A DNA stretch of 64,000 nucleotides from G963666705 sp963666705 (lineage in GTDB: Bacteria > Pseudomonadota > Alphaproteobacteria > CADEGL01): contig CAXXKO010000030.1 of the NCBI GenBank assembly GCA_963666705.2, positions 186,001 through 250,000 of the forward strand, in the 5' to 3' direction. Made by a program: the position numbers and the translations under genes. The notes beneath the pieces were generated by a model. The model made no database searches and was not told the origin of the DNA. It saw only the letters and a list, made by a program, of their open reading frames with translations. Positions 29,322-39,224 of this stretch are shown here, one piece after another; the stretch's first letter is position 1; the number at the start of each line of letters is the position of its first letter.

Positions 29322-30209
29322 TTGACAACGGCATCGCTCGAAACGCGGCCCATCGCCGGCGCCCTCGGCGCCGAGATGAGCGGCATCGACCTCGCCGAGC
29401 CGCTCGGCAACGCGGCCTTCGCCCAGGTCCATGCGGCCTTGCTCGAACACCTGGTGCTGTTCTTCCCCGACCAGGACCTGACGCCCGACCAGCAGGTGGC
29501 CTTCGCGCGGCGCTTCGGCGAGATCGACATGCAGCCCTTCGTCCGGCCCCTCGAGCTGACCACCCTCCCCGGCCATCCCGAGGTGCTGGAGGTGGTCAAG
29601 GAGGCGAGCGACCGGGCGCTGAACTTCGGCGGCATGTGGCACCACGACGTGACCTTCCGCGAGCGCCCGGACATGGCCCAGACCCTCTATGCCCGCGAAG
29701 TGCCGGACGCGGGTGGCGACACCATGTGGGCCAACCAGTACCTGGCCTACGAATCCCTCTCCGAGGGCATGCGCGGCATGCTCGACGGCTTGACGGCGGT
29801 CCATGCCACCCGGCGCCAATTGAGCGAGGAGGACTACGCCGCCTATTACGGCATCGAGCGCGAGCAGATCGACTTCACAGCCGTCCAGCGCGCTGAGGAC
29901 GCGGCCGAGAAGACGGAGTCGATCCACCCGGTGGTCCGCACCCACCCCGAGACCGGGCGCAAGGCGCTCTTCGTCAACCGCGCCTATACGAGGCATTTTG
30001 ACGGCATGACGGCGGAAGAAAGCGCGCCGCTGCTCGAGTTCCTGTACGACCACGGCGGGCGGCCCGAGCTCACCTGCCGATGGCGCTGGGCACCGGGCAC
30101 CCTCGCCATATGGGACAACAGATGCGCGATGCACTACGCGCTCAACGACTATCACGGCACGCGCCGGGTCATGCACCGGGTGTCGATCCACGGCGACCGG
30201 CCGGTGTGA
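29322..30209 (+). CDS. TauD/TfdA-family 2-oxoglutarate dioxygenase
   Basis: 295 residues if translation starts at the TTG at 29322, which has GGAGG seven bases upstream; a GTG at 29295 would add nine residues without a good SD. Fe(II) ligands: WHHDVTF (HxD) near 108 and the distal His in MHYALNDYHGTRRVMHRV, whose Arg binds 2-oxoglutarate. N-terminal IAGALGAEMSGIDLAEPL is characteristic. The family oxidises taurine, aryloxyalkanoates, sulfates and similar compounds. It leads a three-gene plus-strand run with an SGNH hydrolase (7-base gap) and a PhyH dioxygenase. Confidence 0.92.
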   Translation: MTTASLETRPIAGALGAEMSGIDLAEPLGNAAFAQVHAALLEHLVLFFPDQDLTPDQQVAFARRFGEIDMQPFVRPLELTTLPGHPEVLEVVKEASDRALNFGGMWHHDVTFRERPDMAQTLYAREVPDAGGDTMWANQYLAYESLSEGMRGMLDGLTAVHATRRQLSEEDYAAYYGIEREQIDFTAVQRAEDAAEKTESIHPVVRTHPETGRKALFVNRAYTRHFDGMTAEESAPLLEFLYDHGGRPELTCRWRWAPGTLAIWDNRCAMHYALNDYHGTRRVMHRVSIHGDRPV

Positions 30210-30216
30210 GGGCCGT

Positions 30217-31368
30217 TTGACATTCGCGGCGCTCGGGCGCGTCGCCGTCGCCGTCGCCATCACCCTCGCCGTCCCGCTCTATCTGTTCGAGCTCTATCTG
30301 TGGGTCGCGGCGCCGGCCCCGTTTTCCAAGGCCGAGGCCACCCTCGCGCTGCGCGCCCGGGGGGTCGCCGCCTATCCCTCGGTATTCCCGAGCGGCTTCA
30401 TCGACCTGAGTCGCGCGGTGGGGGGAGCCAGCCCGATCACGGTCGATGGCGCGCCGGTCCTGCCCCTCGCCGGAATCCCCGAGGTGCCGACGGTCTATTG
30501 CCGTGGCGTCGTGTACGACAGCGACGGCTTGGGTTTTCGCAACGGCGAGCGGGACGGGCCAGCGAAAATCGCCCTCCTCGGCGACTCCTTCGTCCAGGGA
30601 TTTTGCGTGCCGGACGAGGGCACCTACGCCGCCCACCTGGGCCAACCCGGGACGGTGGCCAGCTTCGGCATGAACGGCACCTCGATGCTGGCGCAAGCGG
30701 CCATCTACCGGGAATTCGTTGCCGTCGAGCGGCCGCGGAACCTCGTCTGGTTCTTCTACGCGGGCAACGACCTGCTCGACTTCAGCGAGGAATCCGGCTT
30801 CACCCTCCTGCACGCCTATCTCGACCCCGATCACAGCCAGGAACTGCGGGCGCGGGGTGCCGAAGTCGCCGCCGCCATGCGGCGCTACGTGGACGCGGGC
30901 CTGGCGTCCGACGCCGTCGGCCAAGTCATCCATGACGCGGCGAGGCGCCCCGGCCTCGCCGCTCGCTTTCGCGCCTTCGCTACCCTGCGCCTCACCCGGC
31001 GGGCCTTCCCGGCCCTCTTCGGCCCCGCCGTCGTGCCCCACGGATTGGCGGGGCTGAGCGAGACGGATTGGGAGACCATCGCCGCGATCTGGGGCGACGT
31101 GGTCGGGCGCCAGCGCGCCCATGGCGGGAAGACCACCTTCGTCTACCTGCCCGACCACAGGCGCTTGGGCCGCGCCGAGATCGCCCCCTTCGCCGCCCTG
31201 GAGGCGCGCATCGCGGGCATCTGGACGGACCTGGGCGCGGCGCATGTCTCCCTCACCGCCATGCTGGCTGGGCTCGACGACCCCCGCGCCCTCTATGACG
31301 GCCTGCATTTCGGCCCCGAGGGGTATGCGCGGACGGCCGATTTCATCCGGGCGGGGATTTCGCGGTAG
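30217..31368 (+). CDS. Membrane-anchored SGNH/GDSL-type hydrolase
   Basis: 383 residues from a TTG start at 30217 that follows GAGGG. One N-terminal helix (VAVAVAITLAVPLYLFELYLWVA) anchors it, with the catalytic part probably periplasmic. Block I is ALLGDSFVQGF (Ser of GDS) near 125; block V is DGLHFGPEGYA near the end (Asp and His). An FYAGNDLLDFSE segment gives the Asn of block III. Esterase, lipase or carbohydrate deacetylase are all possible. Confidence 0.82.
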   Translation: MTFAALGRVAVAVAITLAVPLYLFELYLWVAAPAPFSKAEATLALRARGVAAYPSVFPSGFIDLSRAVGGASPITVDGAPVLPLAGIPEVPTVYCRGVVYDSDGLGFRNGERDGPAKIALLGDSFVQGFCVPDEGTYAAHLGQPGTVASFGMNGTSMLAQAAIYREFVAVERPRNLVWFFYAGNDLLDFSEESGFTLLHAYLDPDHSQELRARGAEVAAAMRRYVDAGLASDAVGQVIHDAARRPGLAARFRAFATLRLTRRAFPALFGPAVVPHGLAGLSETDWETIAAIWGDVVGRQRAHGGKTTFVYLPDHRRLGRAEIAPFAALEARIAGIWTDLGAAHVSLTAMLAGLDDPRALYDGLHFGPEGYARTADFIRAGISR

Positions 31369-31410
31369 CGGTAGCGGTAGCGGCCGCGCCGGACACGGAG
31401 GAGCGACACC

Positions 31411-32211
31411 ATGCCGAAGAAGCTCTCGGACCAGCAGCGCGCCGCCTACGAGGCCCAAGGCTTCGTCTTCCCCGTCCCCGTCGTCTCGGCCGAGGCGGCG
31501 GCCGAGCACCGCCGGCTGCTCGAGGCGGCGGAGCGCACGCACGGCCCGATGCACTACAAGGTGAAGCCCTACCTCGTCTTCACCCCGGCCGCGGCGCTGG
31601 GGCGGAACCCGGCGCTGCTCGACGCGGTCGAGGACATCATCGGCCCGGACATCCTGATGTGGGACTGCGCCTACATCATCAAGAAGCCCGACGGGAAGGG
31701 CTTCGTGAGCTGGCACCAGGACCTGACCTATTGGGGCCTCGACAGGGACGACCTGGTGACGGCCTGGGTCGCCCTCACGCCCGCGACGCCCGAGAGCGGC
31801 TGCATGAAGATGGCGCCCGGTTCGCACCGGGCCGGGCGCATGGCGCACACCGACACCCATGCGGAGGACAATATCCTCCACCGCGGCCAGGAGGTCCGGG
31901 GCGCCGACCTGTCACGTGCCGTCGACGTGGTGCTGGCGCCGGGCCAGGCTTCGCTCCACCACGGCTGGGTCCTGCACGGCTCCGGCCCCAATACCTCGGG
32001 CGACCGGCGCATCGGCCTCTCCTTCCAGTACGCCGCCACCAGCATGCGCCAGACCGTGGACGAGGGGGAGAGCGCAACCCTGGTCCGGGGCGAGGACCGC
32101 TACGGCCACTTCGCGCCCGAGCCCGCGTGCGAGCGCGACTTCGCGCCCGAGGCGGTCGCCTTCCAAAGCGAGATCGAGCGCCGCAAGCACCAAGTCTACG
32201 ACGACGCCTAG
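31411..32211 (+). CDS. Phytanoyl-CoA dioxygenase (PhyH)-family protein
   Basis: 266 residues, SD GGAGCGAC. The double-stranded beta-helix iron site is WHQDLTYWGL (HxD) near 105, the distal His is in LHHGWVLHGSGPNTS near 190, and the 2-oxoglutarate Arg is in DRRIGLSFQY. Family members hydroxylate diverse small metabolites. The TAG stop at 32209-32211 is the first three bases of a palindromic repeat, so the C-terminus may have been set by insertion of that repeat. Confidence 0.92.
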   Translation: MPKKLSDQQRAAYEAQGFVFPVPVVSAEAAAEHRRLLEAAERTHGPMHYKVKPYLVFTPAAALGRNPALLDAVEDIIGPDILMWDCAYIIKKPDGKGFVSWHQDLTYWGLDRDDLVTAWVALTPATPESGCMKMAPGSHRAGRMAHTDTHAEDNILHRGQEVRGADLSRAVDVVLAPGQASLHHGWVLHGSGPNTSGDRRIGLSFQYAATSMRQTVDEGESATLVRGEDRYGHFAPEPACERDFAPEAVAFQSEIERRKHQVYDDA

Positions 32212-32242
32212 AGCGATTCCAGTCGAACTGGAAACGCTCTAG
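32209..32242. repeat. Dispersed palindromic repeat core, at a stop codon
   Basis: TAGAGCGATTCC and GGAAACGCTCTAG flank AGTCGAACT, forming a near-perfect 34-base palindrome. It contains the stop codon of the PhyH gene and may terminate its transcript. Confidence 0.8.
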
Positions 32243-32277
32243 CCTTGTGCTGGGTTCGTGAGGAGTGGCGGCGGCTT

Positions 32278-32847
32278 GGCGTGACGCGCTTCCTCCAAAG
32301 TCGCTCCGTCCCGGTCTGCGGCCCTGCTCATGCGCGCCGGAACGATAGGATGCGCGCCATATTCCATACTCCCTGGCATGAGGGCGAATTGGCGTTGTGG
32401 AACCGATTGCAGAAGGCTCTGGGCGTCGAGGGGGACACGATAGTGTATGGCGCGTTGACGATGAACGACACCAATGCCGCGATCCAGGCGGCGATCACGG
32501 GCCAGGGCGTCGTTCTCGTCGGCGAGCCCCTGGTTCGTAACGAGTTGGAGAGCGGCCGGCTGGTCGTGCCTTTCGAAGTCGCCCCGACTATTGAATACTC
32601 CAACTGCTCGGTCTATCGGGCCGAAACGATCAAGCGGCCACCGGCGAAGGCGTTCTTGGATTGGATATTGGAGCCGGCTCGGTCGGGAAACAGGATCGAG
32701 AGCCAGGGCGCCCCGGCCGAGCTTTCGGTTTCCAGCCCACGGATCGGGCCAGGATTTCTCGACCCGAAGGCGGGACGACCGGCGATAGACCGAAAATTCG
32801 TCCTCTCCCGATTAGCGGCGCGAGCGGGTACGGACCTTGGTCAGTAG
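32278..32847 (+). pseudogene. LysR-type regulator, C-terminal fragment
   Basis: The frame encodes only the second half of a GcvA-like substrate-binding domain: VTRFLQSRSVPVCGPA, then NDTNAAIQAAITGQGVVLVGEPLVRNELESGRLVVPF and the terminal AKAFLDWIL. The helix-turn-helix half is missing and the frame runs on into about 40 unrelated residues. It sits between the palindromic repeat and the ligase gene. Non-functional. Confidence 0.75.
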
Positions 32848-34172
32848 GTGCGTCTTACCCGGATCGCCTTGCCGACCTGACTTCGGGGCAGCGTCCCGGG
32901 CGGCACGAGATCGATCCGCGCGGTGAAATCGAGCTCGTCCTTGAGCGCCCGAACGATTCGGTTGGTGAGGGCGGGACGTTCATCGTCCGTCGTGGCCTCG
33001 CCTTCCTCGATCGTGATGTCCAGGCCCTCATACGACGGAGGATGGTCGAGAACGACCTGGAACTCGCCGGTGACGGCCAGGTGCAGGCCGTTCAGAACCC
33101 GGGCGATGCCAGTTGGGAAGACGTTGATGCCGCGGACGTGAACCATATCGTCGGCTCGGCCGATCATCCGAAAGCGGAAGCCCGTGCGCCCGCATCGGCA
33201 AGGCCCGGTGCCGGTGATCTCCAGCACGTCCCGGGTGCGGTAGCGCAGCAGGGGTTGGGCTTCCTTGTTGATGCTCGTGCCAACCAGCTCGCCGACTGCT
33301 CCTTCCTCGATGGCCAACGGATCCCCGGTCTCGGGGTTGACGAGCTGGGGGATCATCGCACCCGCGCCCTGATAATGGATCTCGTAGACGTGATCGCAGA
33401 CCGCGCCGAAGGTGCAAAGTATGTCCGAGATGCCGAAGAGGTTCTGGGCTCGCATTCCCCAAACCTGCTCGATCCGGGCGCGGAACTCCGGGTCTTCCAT
33501 CCCTGGCTCGCCTCCGAGGATGGCGAGCTTCAGGCCCAGGTCGCCCGGCTCGACCCCCAGTTCCTCGCGAACCACGGATTCCAGTACCCGCGGATAGGAG
33601 GTGGTGCCCATGATCGCGTCGACTCCGGCGTCGCGGATCACGCGAACCAACAGCTTGGTGTTGCCGACCCCGAAGGGGACCACGGCCGCGCCGGTCCGCT
33701 CGATGTTCCCGTGCTCGGTATAGCCGCCCATCCAGAGCTGATAGTTCAGACAATGGACGATACGGTGATGGGGGCGAAGCCCGCTGGCCCAGAACGCCCG
33801 TCCGCCCACCAAATTTGCCCACTTGATGTCCGCCGAGGTGAGGGCCGTGAAGATGAAACGCCCGGTCGAGCCCGAGGTGCGATGAATACGAGCGACCTTA
33901 ACCGGATCGCAAGCGAGGAAGTCGCCGAAGGGCGGCTCTCGCTCCTGGCTCCCCCGCAGTTCGGCCTTGGTGGTGAATGGCAGCTTAACGAGATCGTCCG
34001 GCGTGTGGATGGCGTCGGGTCCGAGGCCGGCCTCGGCAAATTTGCGCTGATAGAACGGGCTGGCCGCGTGGACGTAGTCGACTTGACGGCGCAGTGCTTC
34101 CGCTTCCGCTCGCCGGAGGTCGGCCGGCTGGATCGCCTCCCAATCCGGGTCGAGCATCGTTGCATAGGTCAT
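32841..34172 (-). CDS. Phenylacetate-CoA ligase-like adenylate-forming enzyme (PaaK superfamily)
   Basis: 443 residues. N-terminal VDYVHAASPFYQRKFAEAGL, the AMP-binding loop HRTSGSTGRFIFTALT near 97, ILGGEPGMEDPEFRARIEQV, the LLRYRTRDVLEI hinge block with GPCRCGRTG, and IGRADDMVHVRGINVFP are all PaaK family features. The C-terminal lid ends with PRSQVGKAIRV. The acid substrate is unknown, and no other ring-catabolism genes are adjacent. Confidence 0.9.
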   Translation of the reverse strand: MTYATMLDPDWEAIQPADLRRAEAEALRRQVDYVHAASPFYQRKFAEAGLGPDAIHTPDDLVKLPFTTKAELRGSQEREPPFGDFLACDPVKVARIHRTSGSTGRFIFTALTSADIKWANLVGGRAFWASGLRPHHRIVHCLNYQLWMGGYTEHGNIERTGAAVVPFGVGNTKLLVRVIRDAGVDAIMGTTSYPRVLESVVREELGVEPGDLGLKLAILGGEPGMEDPEFRARIEQVWGMRAQNLFGISDILCTFGAVCDHVYEIHYQGAGAMIPQLVNPETGDPLAIEEGAVGELVGTSINKEAQPLLRYRTRDVLEITGTGPCRCGRTGFRFRMIGRADDMVHVRGINVFPTGIARVLNGLHLAVTGEFQVVLDHPPSYEGLDITIEEGEATTDDERPALTNRIVRALKDELDFTARIDLVPPGTLPRSQVGKAIRVRRTY

Positions 34173-34297
34173 GAGCGGTGCATTTCCCTTCTAAGAGGCC
34201 GTCTCGAAATGTGTTGAGTGGCCGGTGTCGGTCGTGTCCCGGGACGTGGTGTAAGAGCGACGTCCTTGCGTCTACTTCGCCGGTCGAGGTTACCGGC

Positions 34298-35191
34298 TCA
34301 TTCCGCGGCGAGAGCCATCGGAGTGTCTTGATGATGGCCCGGGCGGGCCAGGGTTTCCAGGGTCATGTAGCGTCTTGAGACGGCCCACTCGTCGCTCTGC
34401 TCGGCGAGGATGGCGCCGACGAGGCGGATGATGGCGGCCTCGTTGGGAAAGATGCCGACGACGTTGGTGCGGCGCTTGATCTCCTTGTTGAGGCGCTCGA
34501 GGGCATTGGTGGAGTGGATCTTGCTCCAGCGGTCCCTGGGGAAGGTCATGAAGGCGAGCACGTCCTGTTCGGCATCGTCCATCAGACGGGCGAGGTTTGG
34601 GAAGCGTTCGCGCGGGGAGTCCGCGACCCGGCGCCACTGGTTGATGGCGGCTTGGTGGCCATCCTGGACGAAGGCGGTGCGCTTGGCGGCGGCGGCCATG
34701 AGGCGCTGTCCCTTGGTGACATGGGCCAGGGCGTTCCTCATGAAGTGGACCCGGCAGCGCTGCCAGGTGGGGCCGAGAACCTTGGCGGCGGCCGCCTCGA
34801 GCCCCTCGTGGCCATCCGAGACGACCAGCTTGACGCCGCGCAGGCCGCGCCGCGTCAAGGATCGCGGGAACCCTGCCCAGAAGGTCTCGGCCTCCGAGGG
34901 CCCGACGGCCAGGCCCAGGACTTCGCGCCGGCCCTCGCTGTTGACGGCGACGGCGACTATCGCCGTCACCGAGACGATGCGTCCGGCCGGCCTCACCTTG
35001 ATGTCCGGCCGGCCTCACCTTGATGCCCGGCCGGCCTTACCTTGATGCCCGGCCGGATACCCGGCGCCGCAAAGACCATCCACCTCCAGCGCCATCAGCC
35101 GCGCGGCGGCGAGGCCGATCATCTCACGGAGAAAATCCGCGGCCGGGGCCTTTTCAACCAGCGCCCGAAGCGCAATCCTCTCATCGGTCAT
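34298..35191 (-). pseudogene. IS256-family transposase with internal deletion
   Basis: The N-terminal piece starts at 35191 (MTDERIALRALVEKAPAADF, LREMIGLAAARLMALEVDGL) and stops at 35015. The C-terminal piece (34996-34298) has the mutator-type core: KLVVSDGHEGLEAA (Asp), WQRCRVHFMRNAL and STNALERLNKEIKRRT (Glu). About 130-150 central residues, including the first catalytic Asp, are gone, and the join carries a short tandem repeat at 34981-35056. Inactive. Confidence 0.85.
34981..35056. repeat. Short tandem repeat at the IS256 deletion join
   Basis: About three and a half copies of a 22-base unit containing CCGGCCGGCC and ACCTTGATG, with one or two changes per copy. It lies exactly between the two surviving parts of the transposase, suggesting slippage or illegitimate recombination at this spot. 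Confidence 0.75.
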
Positions 35192-35632
35192 CTTGTCGTC
35201 TCCTTCTTCGGGTTGTTGTCTCGATAACCTCAACCTGACGAAGATCGACGCGATGGCCGCCGGCTTGCGCCCTCCGGTCGCCACCGGCTCCCTACAAGCG
35301 GAAGCCGGTGGCCGCGCTCCAGAAGCACGCTGAAAACGCGAGGACCGACACCATGTTTGAGAAGGTCAGGATCGCGGCTTGGGCTCGAAACCCAACCATG
35401 CCTGCTTCGCTAAGTTCAACCGAGAGCGGGACGACACCCTGACGCCTAGTGGTACCACCTAACGCTCGAGTCCGGGGCAATACCAAGCTGCGGCCGGGCG
35501 GTGAGCCAGACCAGGGTCGCGAGGGTGGCAAGGCAGAGGCTACGTCCCATCCTCGTTTGCTTTGCCTGGGCCATGCGCCGCGCACTGGCGGCGACGAGCT
35601 CGGCCGAAACCTGCTCCGCTTCGCGGCGGCCC
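35192..35632. other. Intergenic stretch without recognised features
   Basis: 441 bases between the IS256 remnant and the calcium-binding protein gene. The right terminal repeat of the IS should lie in the first part but was not identified. No coding frame with recognisable similarity was found. Confidence 0.5.
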
Positions 35633-37116
35633 TCAGCGCGGCGTCTGGAACGCGCCTGCCCAGAAACACCCGGGATCTCCCGACATCCACTGCCAAAAGC
35701 GGCTCATGAATCCCCGGTCGTCCGTGACATCGAGGTGGTTCGGGGTGCCGTCGCAGTCCTGGTCGAAGAACCAGTCCTCGGTGGCCGTCGGCGCACCGTC
35801 GCCGTCGTCGTCCGGGTCGAGATGGTCGGGGGTTCCGTCGCTGTCCGTGTCGGGCAGCGCATCGGGGCCGGGGTAGGCGTTCGGCCCGATCTCGAGGAGC
35901 GTGGGCACGGTGTCGTTGTCATCGTCGTCGTCCAGGTAATCGACGATACCGTCGCCATCGGCGTCTTCGCTCCCGTCGCCCCTGATGGTGGCCAGCAGCT
36001 TTTCCATGCTCGAGCCCAGGCGGTCGCCGTCGGGGTCGATCCCAGGCCAGACTCGTGTGGGCCTGAAGCCGAGGTAGTCGGGGGCCCCATCGCCGTCGCC
36101 GTCAGCCGTTCCCTCGATCGAGTCGGGGGCGCCGTCGCCGTCCGAGTCGTCGTCCAGATAGTTAGGCACCCCGTCACCATCATAGTCCCGTAGGTCCTGA
36201 ACGTCCTGGGGCAGCCACAACGGCCGCTTGCCGGGCGGCAGATCGCGGAAGTTCTCCTCGGCGGTCGGGATGCCATCGCCGTCGTCGTCCGGGTCGATCG
36301 GGTTCGGGTCGCCGTCGCCGTCCGTGTCGCCCTGGCCCTCGTCACCGTCCAAGATCCCGTCGTCGTCGCTGTCGCTGTCGTGAGGATCGCTGCGGTACAC
36401 CTGCTCCAAGAAGTTGGTCAGGCCGTCGCCGTCGGGGTCGCCGTTCGGGCCGTCCTGGTCGTCGGCGTCGTAGAGGTTCGGGATGTTGTCCCCGTCCGGA
36501 TCACCCACGCCCTCGTCGCCGTCCGGCTTACCGTCGCCGTCGGCATCGGGATCGTGATAGTTGGCGAGCCCGTCCCCATCGATGTCCCGGGCCACGGACG
36601 GGTCCGAGGGCCAGCCGGCCGGCGGTGCGGCCAGCAGGTTGTCGACGATCTGCACCTCCAGAGAAGTCGGGATGCCGTCCCCGTCGTCGTCAGGATCGAA
36701 GATATCGGCGAGGTCGTCGCCGTCCACGGTCGCGAAGAGGTCTTCGCCGCCGTCGGGCAGCAGGTCACCGTCTGAATCCGGGTCGTAGTAATTGGGGAGG
36801 CCGTCGCAATCGACGTCCTCGGGTGTCGTGTAGGAGGGCAGAAACGGGTCGGTCAAGGCGCCGGCGCCGGGCTCGAAATCGCGCTCCTCCACGGTCAACC
36901 AGCCGTCGGCGTCGTCGTCATCGTCGTCGTAGTTCGGGATGCCGTCCGAGTTGGCATCATCGTCGTCGCAGTCGCCGTTGCCGTTGAAGTCTCCTCGATA
37001 TTAGTCAGGCCGTCGCCATCGTTGTCGCCAATGGTACAGGGCCCAGCCATCGCCCCGGAAACCTCGATCAGCCCGAAGCCGCAGGCCAGCAGAAACGCCG
37101 CAACGACGACTCGCAT
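35633..37116 (-). CDS. Secreted thrombospondin type-3 repeat calcium-binding protein (one frameshift)
   Basis: The start at 37116 (GGGAGATAG upstream) gives a signal peptide, MRVVVAAFLLACGFGLIEVS with a GAMAG cleavage-like site, then TIGDNDGDGLTNIEE. At about 36990 the frame shifts; one extra G (GAGGAGGACTTC) restores EEDFNGNGDCDDDDANSDG and joins the long frame ending at 35633. The body is a run of about a dozen DxDGDGxPDxxD calcium-binding repeats, such as DIDGDGLANYHDPDADGDG. The last 40 residues (DRGFMSRFWQWMSGDPGCFW) differ and could be an outer-membrane sorting signal. Restored length is about 490 residues. No transporter partner is adjacent. Confidence 0.82.
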
Positions 37117-38012
37117 TTCACTATCTCCCAGGTCGCTCACCGAGCTTCCGTGTTTTTCGGCCTTCCGGAAATCGCCCGGGCCGCCCACATCTTCGCGCGT
37201 GAATGCGCCCCGTGGCCGGTTGGCTCGCGGCCGGCGTCGCCTATACGGCGCCGGTGGTAGGGCACATCGGCCGGAGCGCCATCGCCAGGATCCTTCCGAC
37301 ACCATGTCCGCGGCCGCATGCGAACAGGGATATCAAGGCGGTATATTGCGACATCGTGCCTGCCCCGTCGATCCATAATAGGCCATGGCGCTTGCGGCAC
37401 CAGGCGGCCGCGGATTGGGTCGGCGGTGGCGGGCGAAACTGTCCCCCGGGCCGGTTTCCGGACGCGCCCGACCTGTGGTCAGCGCACATAGCGGCCTCCC
37501 GTGGGACATGCCGGCGCCGGCTGGGCCCGCCAGGTCCGCCCGTGCGCCCGTGCGCCCGCAGGCTCGGCCGCACCCAGTCGCGGCCGCGCGCGAGGTCGTG
37601 CTCCGAGACCAGCTTCTCCCGGAAGCGCCTGGCCGCGAAGGCCCAGTAGCGGGTGTCGAACCGCGTCAGCACCACCGCCACCTCGCCGAGGTCGGCGCGC
37701 CGCGATTGCGCGGTCCATGGACATCCGCGATCTTCATCAGCCTCAGTCCCCGCGACCGCTCCGTCCGGCACACCCGGACCCTCCCACTTTCAGAAGAGCG
37801 CCGAAGCCGGACAGATCGAATGCTCCGTGGGCCGGTCATACCAGGTGTTACCGACAGTCGAGGGAATCCGGCTCTTGTCCTCCAATCGTCATGCGAGCAA
37901 GCTAGACACGTGGCACGAAAGCCGAATGGGGAATCCCGGTTGGATCGTGCGTCCGATGAGGCGTATCGGCCACGGCACCGCGAGCCGCGGACACCCGCAG
38001 GGAGGGCATGAC
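37117..38012. other. Long intergenic stretch with possible coding remnant
   Basis: 896 bases upstream of two divergent genes. On the minus strand between about 37550 and 37720 one frame reads DLGEVAVVLTRFDTRYWAFA and then RRFREKLVSEHDLARGRDW, which looks like protein sequence. It has no start, no family that I recognise, and ends in biased sequence. Otherwise nothing was seen. Confidence 0.4.
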
Positions 38013-39197
38013 ATGTGGACGGCAAGCGATCTCCGGATGAACCGACACGACCGCCTCGCCTTTTCGCTCGAGGAGTACCGGCGGCGCTACGACAAGGTGC
38101 TCCACGGCATGCGCGAGACGGGCATCGAGGTGCTGCTCGTCCGCACGCCGGAGAACATCTGCTACCTGACCGGCTACGAGACGCCCGGCTATTACGGCTA
38201 CCACTGCCTGATCGTGGCGCTCGACCAGGACCCGGTGCTGGTGGTCCGCCGGTCCGAGGAAACCAATGCCTGGGAGTTCTCCTGGCTCGCCGAGACGCAA
38301 CCGATCCTGGACTTCGAGGAGCCCCTCGCCGTCATGATCGCGACCCTCGAGCGGCGCGGGCTCGCCGACGCGCGCCTCGGCATCGAGGAGACGGCCTGGT
38401 TCACGCCGATCGCGGAGTACAAGGCCCTCACCGCGGCGCTCCCGGACGCCACATTGCTCGACGGCTCCGGCATCGTCGAGGAGGCCCGGGTGGTCAAGTC
38501 GGCCGAAGAGATCGCGCTCATGCGGCGCTGCGCGCGGATGCTGGACGAGGGCATCGCGGCCGGCGTCGGGATGGTGCGCGAGGGGGTCGACGAGAACGAG
38601 ATCGCGGCCGAGATCCACCGCGTGCTGGTCGGCCTCGGCAGCGAGTACCCCGGCCTGCCCCACTTCGTCCTCGCCGGCGACCGCACCGCCCTGACCCACG
38701 GCACCTGGCGTGGGCAGCGCGTAGGGCGCGGCGATCCCGTGTATTTCGAGCTCTCGGCGACCCAACACCGCTACTCGGCGGCGATCATGCTGACCACCTC
38801 GGTCGGCGAGCCGAAGGACGCGCGGGTGCGTCACTTCGCCGAGGCCGCCCTCGCCGGCCTTCAGGCCACGAAGGACGCGATCCGGCCGGGCGTCCCGTGC
38901 GAGGAGCCCGACCGGGCCATGCACGCGGCGTGGGAGAAGCACGGCCTTGGCGACCGCCATTTCAACCGCGCGGCCTACTCGATCGGCCTGTGCTTCCCGC
39001 CCGACTGGGGCGAGGGCCAGATCCTCAGCCTGCGGCGCGGCGAGAGCCGCCTGCTCGAGACGAACATGACCTTCCACATCATCTCGTGCAGCTGGATCTA
39101 TCGCGAGCTCGGCGTCGGCTTCAGCGCCACGGTGCGCGTGACTGAGGACGGCTGCGAGGACTTCTCGGACTTCCCGCGCGAGCTCCACATCCTGTAG
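38013..39197 (+). CDS. M24-family protein, ectoine hydrolase (DoeA)/creatinase-like
   Basis: 394 residues from the ATG at 38013 with GGAGG ten bases upstream. The N-terminal creatinase domain contains LVRTPENICYLTGYETPGYYGYHCL. The C-terminal pita-bread fold contains GDPVYFELSATQHRYSAAI, where metal-dependent prolidases have two Asp ligands; both are absent. It also has AAYSIGLCFPPDWGEG, the form seen in DoeA and creatinase, which work without metal. It is therefore more likely an amidohydrolase of a small N-substituted amino acid than an Xaa-Pro peptidase. No other doe genes are near. Confidence 0.85.
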   Translation: MWTASDLRMNRHDRLAFSLEEYRRRYDKVLHGMRETGIEVLLVRTPENICYLTGYETPGYYGYHCLIVALDQDPVLVVRRSEETNAWEFSWLAETQPILDFEEPLAVMIATLERRGLADARLGIEETAWFTPIAEYKALTAALPDATLLDGSGIVEEARVVKSAEEIALMRRCARMLDEGIAAGVGMVREGVDENEIAAEIHRVLVGLGSEYPGLPHFVLAGDRTALTHGTWRGQRVGRGDPVYFELSATQHRYSAAIMLTTSVGEPKDARVRHFAEAALAGLQATKDAIRPGVPCEEPDRAMHAAWEKHGLGDRHFNRAAYSIGLCFPPDWGEGQILSLRRGESRLLETNMTFHIISCSWIYRELGVGFSATVRVTEDGCEDFSDFPRELHIL

Positions 39198-39224
39198 CCG
39201 GGGCGCGGGCGCTCATGCGTATCG

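Noticed and set aside
35292..35696. 134-codon minus-strand frame before the calcium-binding gene
   Set aside because: No start signal, no similarity, mostly basic low-complexity sequence.
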